From Paracoccaceae bacterium (GTDB taxonomy: Bacteria > Pseudomonadota > Alphaproteobacteria > Rhodobacterales > Rhodobacteraceae): DNA of 7,782 bases. Of this stretch, positions 5,721 to 7,782 are shown in pieces; within the stretch, counting starts at the first letter, position 1; every line of letters begins with the position of its first letter. The stretch spans positions 1 through 7,782 of the forward strand of contig JALQYS010000192.1 in assembly GCA_023254015.1 (NCBI GenBank), written 5' to 3'. A program made the translations under genes and the position numbers. The notes below the pieces were generated by a model. It made no database searches, had not been told where the DNA came from, and saw only the letters and a list, made by a program, of their open reading frames with translations.

Positions 5721-6776
5721 ATGAAAATAGCCAGCGCCAACCTGCAACTGGCTTCCTCGCACGCCAGCCTGCAGCGTCACGCAGTATCCGAGCGGCTGTC
5801 GATGTGGGTCGGCGAGCGTCCCGGACAAGGGGGGGCACGGCAGGCAGCGGCAGCCGATGAGGTGCAACTCTCGGCAGCCGGCAAGGCGGCGGCGCAAGCC
5901 GACAATGCAGCAGAGGCCAGCGCAGACGAGGCTTCCGAAAACGATCCACGCCTGGCCTTGATCCGCTCGCTGGTCGAAATGCTTACCGGCCGCCGGATCG
6001 AGGTTTTCAACACAAGGGAAATGCAGCCCGATGGCGCCGAGATGCCTGCTGACCTGCCATCCACCACACCGCCTGGAGAAGCCCCGGGGGCGGCCCGCCC
6101 GGCTGGCTGGGGCATGGAATACGACCGCCACGAATCCTACACCGAGGTGGAGCAGACCACCTTCTCGGCCAGCGGCACGGTCACCACGGCCGATGGCCGC
6201 AGCCTTCGCTTCGACCTGCAACTGTCGATGTCCCGGGCTTACCACGAAGAGTCCACTACCAGCCTGCGGCTCGGCGACGCAGCCCGCAAGACAGACCCGC
6301 TGGTCCTGAACTTTGCCGGCACCGCCGCTCAATTGACCGGCCAGCGTTTTGCCTTTGACCTGAATGCCGATGGCCAGACGGAACAGATCAATTTTGTTGC
6401 GCCGGGCAGCGGATTCCTGGTCTTTGACCGCAACCAGGACGGCAAGGTCAACAACGGCAGCGAACTGTTCGGACCGACCACCAATAACGGTTTCCAGGAA
6501 CTGGCCGCCCTCGACGATGACCGCAACGGCTGGATCGACGAGAGCGATGCGGCGTTCGACCGCCTGCAGGTATGGACCCGCGATGGCGCGGGGACCGATC
6601 GACTGCAATCGCTGGGCGACGCCGGCGTCGGGGCTATCGGGCTGGGCAACATCGCCACGCCGTTCGACATCAAGAATAATGCCAACCAGCTGTTGGGCCA
6701 GATTCGCAGTTCCGGAATAGTTTTGCAGGAGAATGGCGCGGCTGGCACAATCCAGCAAATTGACCTGACCGCCTGA
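5721..6776 (+). CDS. Uncharacterised protein with C-terminal EF-hand-like calcium-binding loops
   Basis: This 351-residue protein has no signal peptide, membrane segment or enzyme motif that I recognise. The N-terminal third is Ala/Gln-rich and low in complexity, with a helix-like conserved-looking patch LIRSLVEMLTGRRIEVF (residues 80-96). A probably beta-rich middle region follows (about 129-212, including FSASGTVTTADGRSLRFDLQ). Three calcium-loop-like motifs come next: DLNADGQTE (Asp213, Asn215, Asp217), DRNQDGKVNNGSELFG (Asp236, Asn238, Asp240, Glu248) and DDDRNGWIDESD (Asp265, Asp267, Asn269, Asp276). Similar DxNxDG...ELFG loops occur in RTX-like and other secreted calcium-binding proteins. 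Proteins of this overall layout are known from many proteobacteria, but without an assigned function as far as I know. GGAGG (5711-5715) lies 5 bases before the ATG. The gene follows a FliA-like promoter and is 34 bases ahead of a chemoreceptor gene, suggesting a motility-linked role. GC content is visibly lower than in the genes to the left. Confidence 0.85.
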   Translation: MKIASANLQLASSHASLQRHAVSERLSMWVGERPGQGGARQAAAADEVQLSAAGKAAAQADNAAEASADEASENDPRLALIRSLVEMLTGRRIEVFNTREMQPDGAEMPADLPSTTPPGEAPGAARPAGWGMEYDRHESYTEVEQTTFSASGTVTTADGRSLRFDLQLSMSRAYHEESTTSLRLGDAARKTDPLVLNFAGTAAQLTGQRFAFDLNADGQTEQINFVAPGSGFLVFDRNQDGKVNNGSELFGPTTNNGFQELAALDDDRNGWIDESDAAFDRLQVWTRDGAGTDRLQSLGDAGVGAIGLGNIATPFDIKNNANQLLGQIRSSGIVLQENGAAGTIQQIDLTA

Positions 6777-6810
6777 CCTGACAGGGCGGCATAGTGGAGG
6801 AAATAACAAG

Positions 6811-7782
6811 ATGCCGCGCATCGCTGATTTGAAGATCTGGGTTCGTCTGACCGCTGCCATCTGGGTTGTTCTGGCACTCATCTGGGCCGGTGCCATCGTA
6901 TGGACCACCCAGGTCAATCGGGAAACCGCGATTCGCCAGGCTCAGGATTTCTCGCAAAGCATCCACGAAATGACCATGGCCGGGCTGACCGGCATGATGA
7001 TCACCGGCACCGTTGGCCAGCGCGAAGTCTTTCTCGACCAGATCAAGCAACTGGCGATCATCAAGGATCTGCATGTCGCCCGCAGCGAGGCAGTGGCCAA
7101 GCTCTACGGCCCGGACACCAAGAGTTCGCGCGAACTGGACAGCCTGGAAAAGCAGGTCATGACCTCCGGCACGCCCTACATGGCGGTCGAGACGGCGAAT
7201 GGCAGTTCGTTCCTGCATGTCATCAACCCGACCAAGGCAGCCAAGAACTACCTGGGCAAGGATTGCGTCCTCTGCCACCAGGTGCCTGAAAACACCGTAC
7301 TCGGCGTGGTCAGCATGAAGGTGTCGCTCGACTCGGTCGAGTCGGAGGTTTCCGCCTTCCGCCTGAAGATTGCCGGCGTCGCCCTCGGCGCCCTCGGCGC
7401 CCTGCTGGTCATCATCTATCTGCTTACCCGCCATTTCGTGACGGTTCCGCTGGACGAACTGCGCAAGGGCCTGAGCGACATCGCGCGCGGCGAAGGCGAC
7501 CTGACCCGCCGCCTGCCAGTCAAGGGCAAGGATGAGGTCGGCCAGTCGGCTGCCGTTTTCAACGAGATGATGGAGAACTTCAACCAGCTCGTGCGCCAGG
7601 TGCGCGATGCCGCCAGCCAGGTTTCTTCCCGCGTCAGCGCCCTCTCCGACAGCGCCGACCGCGTCACCCAGAGCTCGCAGCAACAGAACGAGAAATCCGA
7701 ACTGGCAGCCACCTCGGTCGAACAACTGGTATCGAGCATTTCGTCGATTGCGCAAAGCGCCGAACACGTTCAGCACCAGTCG
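6811..7782 (+). CDS. Methyl-accepting chemotaxis protein with periplasmic haem-c motif (3' end outside window)
   Basis: The first 324 residues of a membrane chemoreceptor, open to the window end. A short cytoplasmic start (MPRIADLKIW) leads into membrane helix 1 (about 13-31). A periplasmic sensor domain spans about 32-186, and membrane helix 2 is about 187-205. The HAMP linker spans about 206-258 (VTVPLDELRKGLSDIARGEG, then KDEVGQ), and the start of the signalling coiled coil contains SVEQLVSSISSIAQSAEHV. The sensor domain carries CVLCH (Cys152, Cys155, His156), the covalent c-type haem attachment motif, between YLGKD and QVPENTVLG. Chemoreceptors with periplasmic haem c are known, for example DcrA of Desulfovibrio vulgaris and Geobacter GSU0582/GSU0935. 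By analogy this one may sense redox state or a gas ligand. GGAGGA (6796-6801) lies 9 bases before the ATG. It is probably cotranscribed with the preceding gene. The tip that contacts CheA/CheW is not in the window. Confidence 0.95.
   Translation, partial: MPRIADLKIWVRLTAAIWVVLALIWAGAIVWTTQVNRETAIRQAQDFSQSIHEMTMAGLTGMMITGTVGQREVFLDQIKQLAIIKDLHVARSEAVAKLYGPDTKSSRELDSLEKQVMTSGTPYMAVETANGSSFLHVINPTKAAKNYLGKDCVLCHQVPENTVLGVVSMKVSLDSVESEVSAFRLKIAGVALGALGALLVIIYLLTRHFVTVPLDELRKGLSDIARGEGDLTRRLPVKGKDEVGQSAAVFNEMMENFNQLVRQVRDAASQVSSRVSALSDSADRVTQSSQQQNEKSELAATSVEQLVSSISSIAQSAEHVQHQS

Noticed and set aside
6768..6793. Hairpin CCGCCTG ... CAGGGCGG after the calcium-loop gene as a terminator
   Set aside because: The arms pair only with a bulge, no U tract follows, and a ribosome binding site and chemoreceptor start come at once. 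Continued transcription is more likely.
5661..6917. 418-codon open frame on the - strand opposite the calcium-loop gene
   Set aside because: The + strand frame has a ribosome binding site, a promoter-like motif and repeated calcium-loop motifs. The antisense translation shows no coherent domain.
7381..7398. Tandem 9-base repeat GCCCTCGGC in the chemoreceptor
   Set aside because: It encodes Ala-Leu-Gly repeats inside membrane helix 2, a normal composition for such a helix. No sign of a functional repeat.
6670..7776. 368-codon open frame on the - strand opposite the chemoreceptor
   Set aside because: The + strand encodes a textbook chemoreceptor with two membrane helices and a HAMP linker. 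The opposite frame is a shadow.
1..7782. CRISPR array, tRNA/rRNA gene, insertion sequence or phage module
   Set aside because: No regularly spaced repeats, cloverleaf-like segments, transposase or integrase motifs, or terminal inverted repeats were seen. Coding sequence fills almost the whole window.

Overview
The window reads as Gram-negative proteobacterial DNA, but its two parts do not look alike. Positions 1 to about 5,400 are very GC-rich. They carry genes of a Rhodobacteraceae-like (alphaproteobacterial) flavour: the end of a sensor kinase, a beta-CASP metallo-beta-lactamase-fold nuclease, a PHA synthase, a TRIC-type membrane protein, a small multidrug resistance (SMR) transporter and at least the front half of thioredoxin 2. 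From about 5,660 to the end the GC content is visibly lower and codon choice shifts. The genes there (an uncharacterised EF-hand-like calcium-binding protein and a chemoreceptor with a haem-c motif) look more like those of betaproteobacteria such as the Rhodocyclaceae. This taxonomic reading comes from recalled protein character, not from a search. The change may be a real transfer boundary or a chimeric assembly join.

Layout. (1) 1-351, + strand: ATP-binding end of a histidine kinase, converging on (2) 372-2006, - strand: MBL/beta-CASP/RMMBL protein, translated downstream of (3) 2039-3880, - strand: phaC-type polyhydroxyalkanoate synthase. A possible upstream start of the MBL gene overlaps the phaC stop as ATGA. 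(4) 3881-4142: divergent intergenic region. (5) 4143-4793 and 4793-5128, + strand: TRIC family protein and SMR efflux protein, overlapping by one base. (6) 5221-5664, + strand: trxC with its own candidate promoter. (7) 5661-5708: a FliA (sigma-28)-like promoter followed by a perfect 9-bp inverted repeat. (8) 5721-6776 and 6811-7782, + strand: the calcium-binding-loop protein and a methyl-accepting chemotaxis protein that runs off the window end.

How the genes fit together. The PHA synthase and the MBL nuclease form a two-gene unit, probably part of a carbon-storage locus. The TRIC/SMR pair is a small membrane-transport operon, and trxC serves thiol redox balance. The right-hand pair looks like a flagellar-regulon transcription unit in which a protein of unknown function is made together with a chemoreceptor whose periplasmic domain probably binds covalent haem, suggesting redox or gas sensing. 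The most rewarding points are the sigma-28 promoter/operator arrangement, the haem chemoreceptor with its unknown partner, and the compositional break around trxC. No clearly new defence or mobile system is visible.
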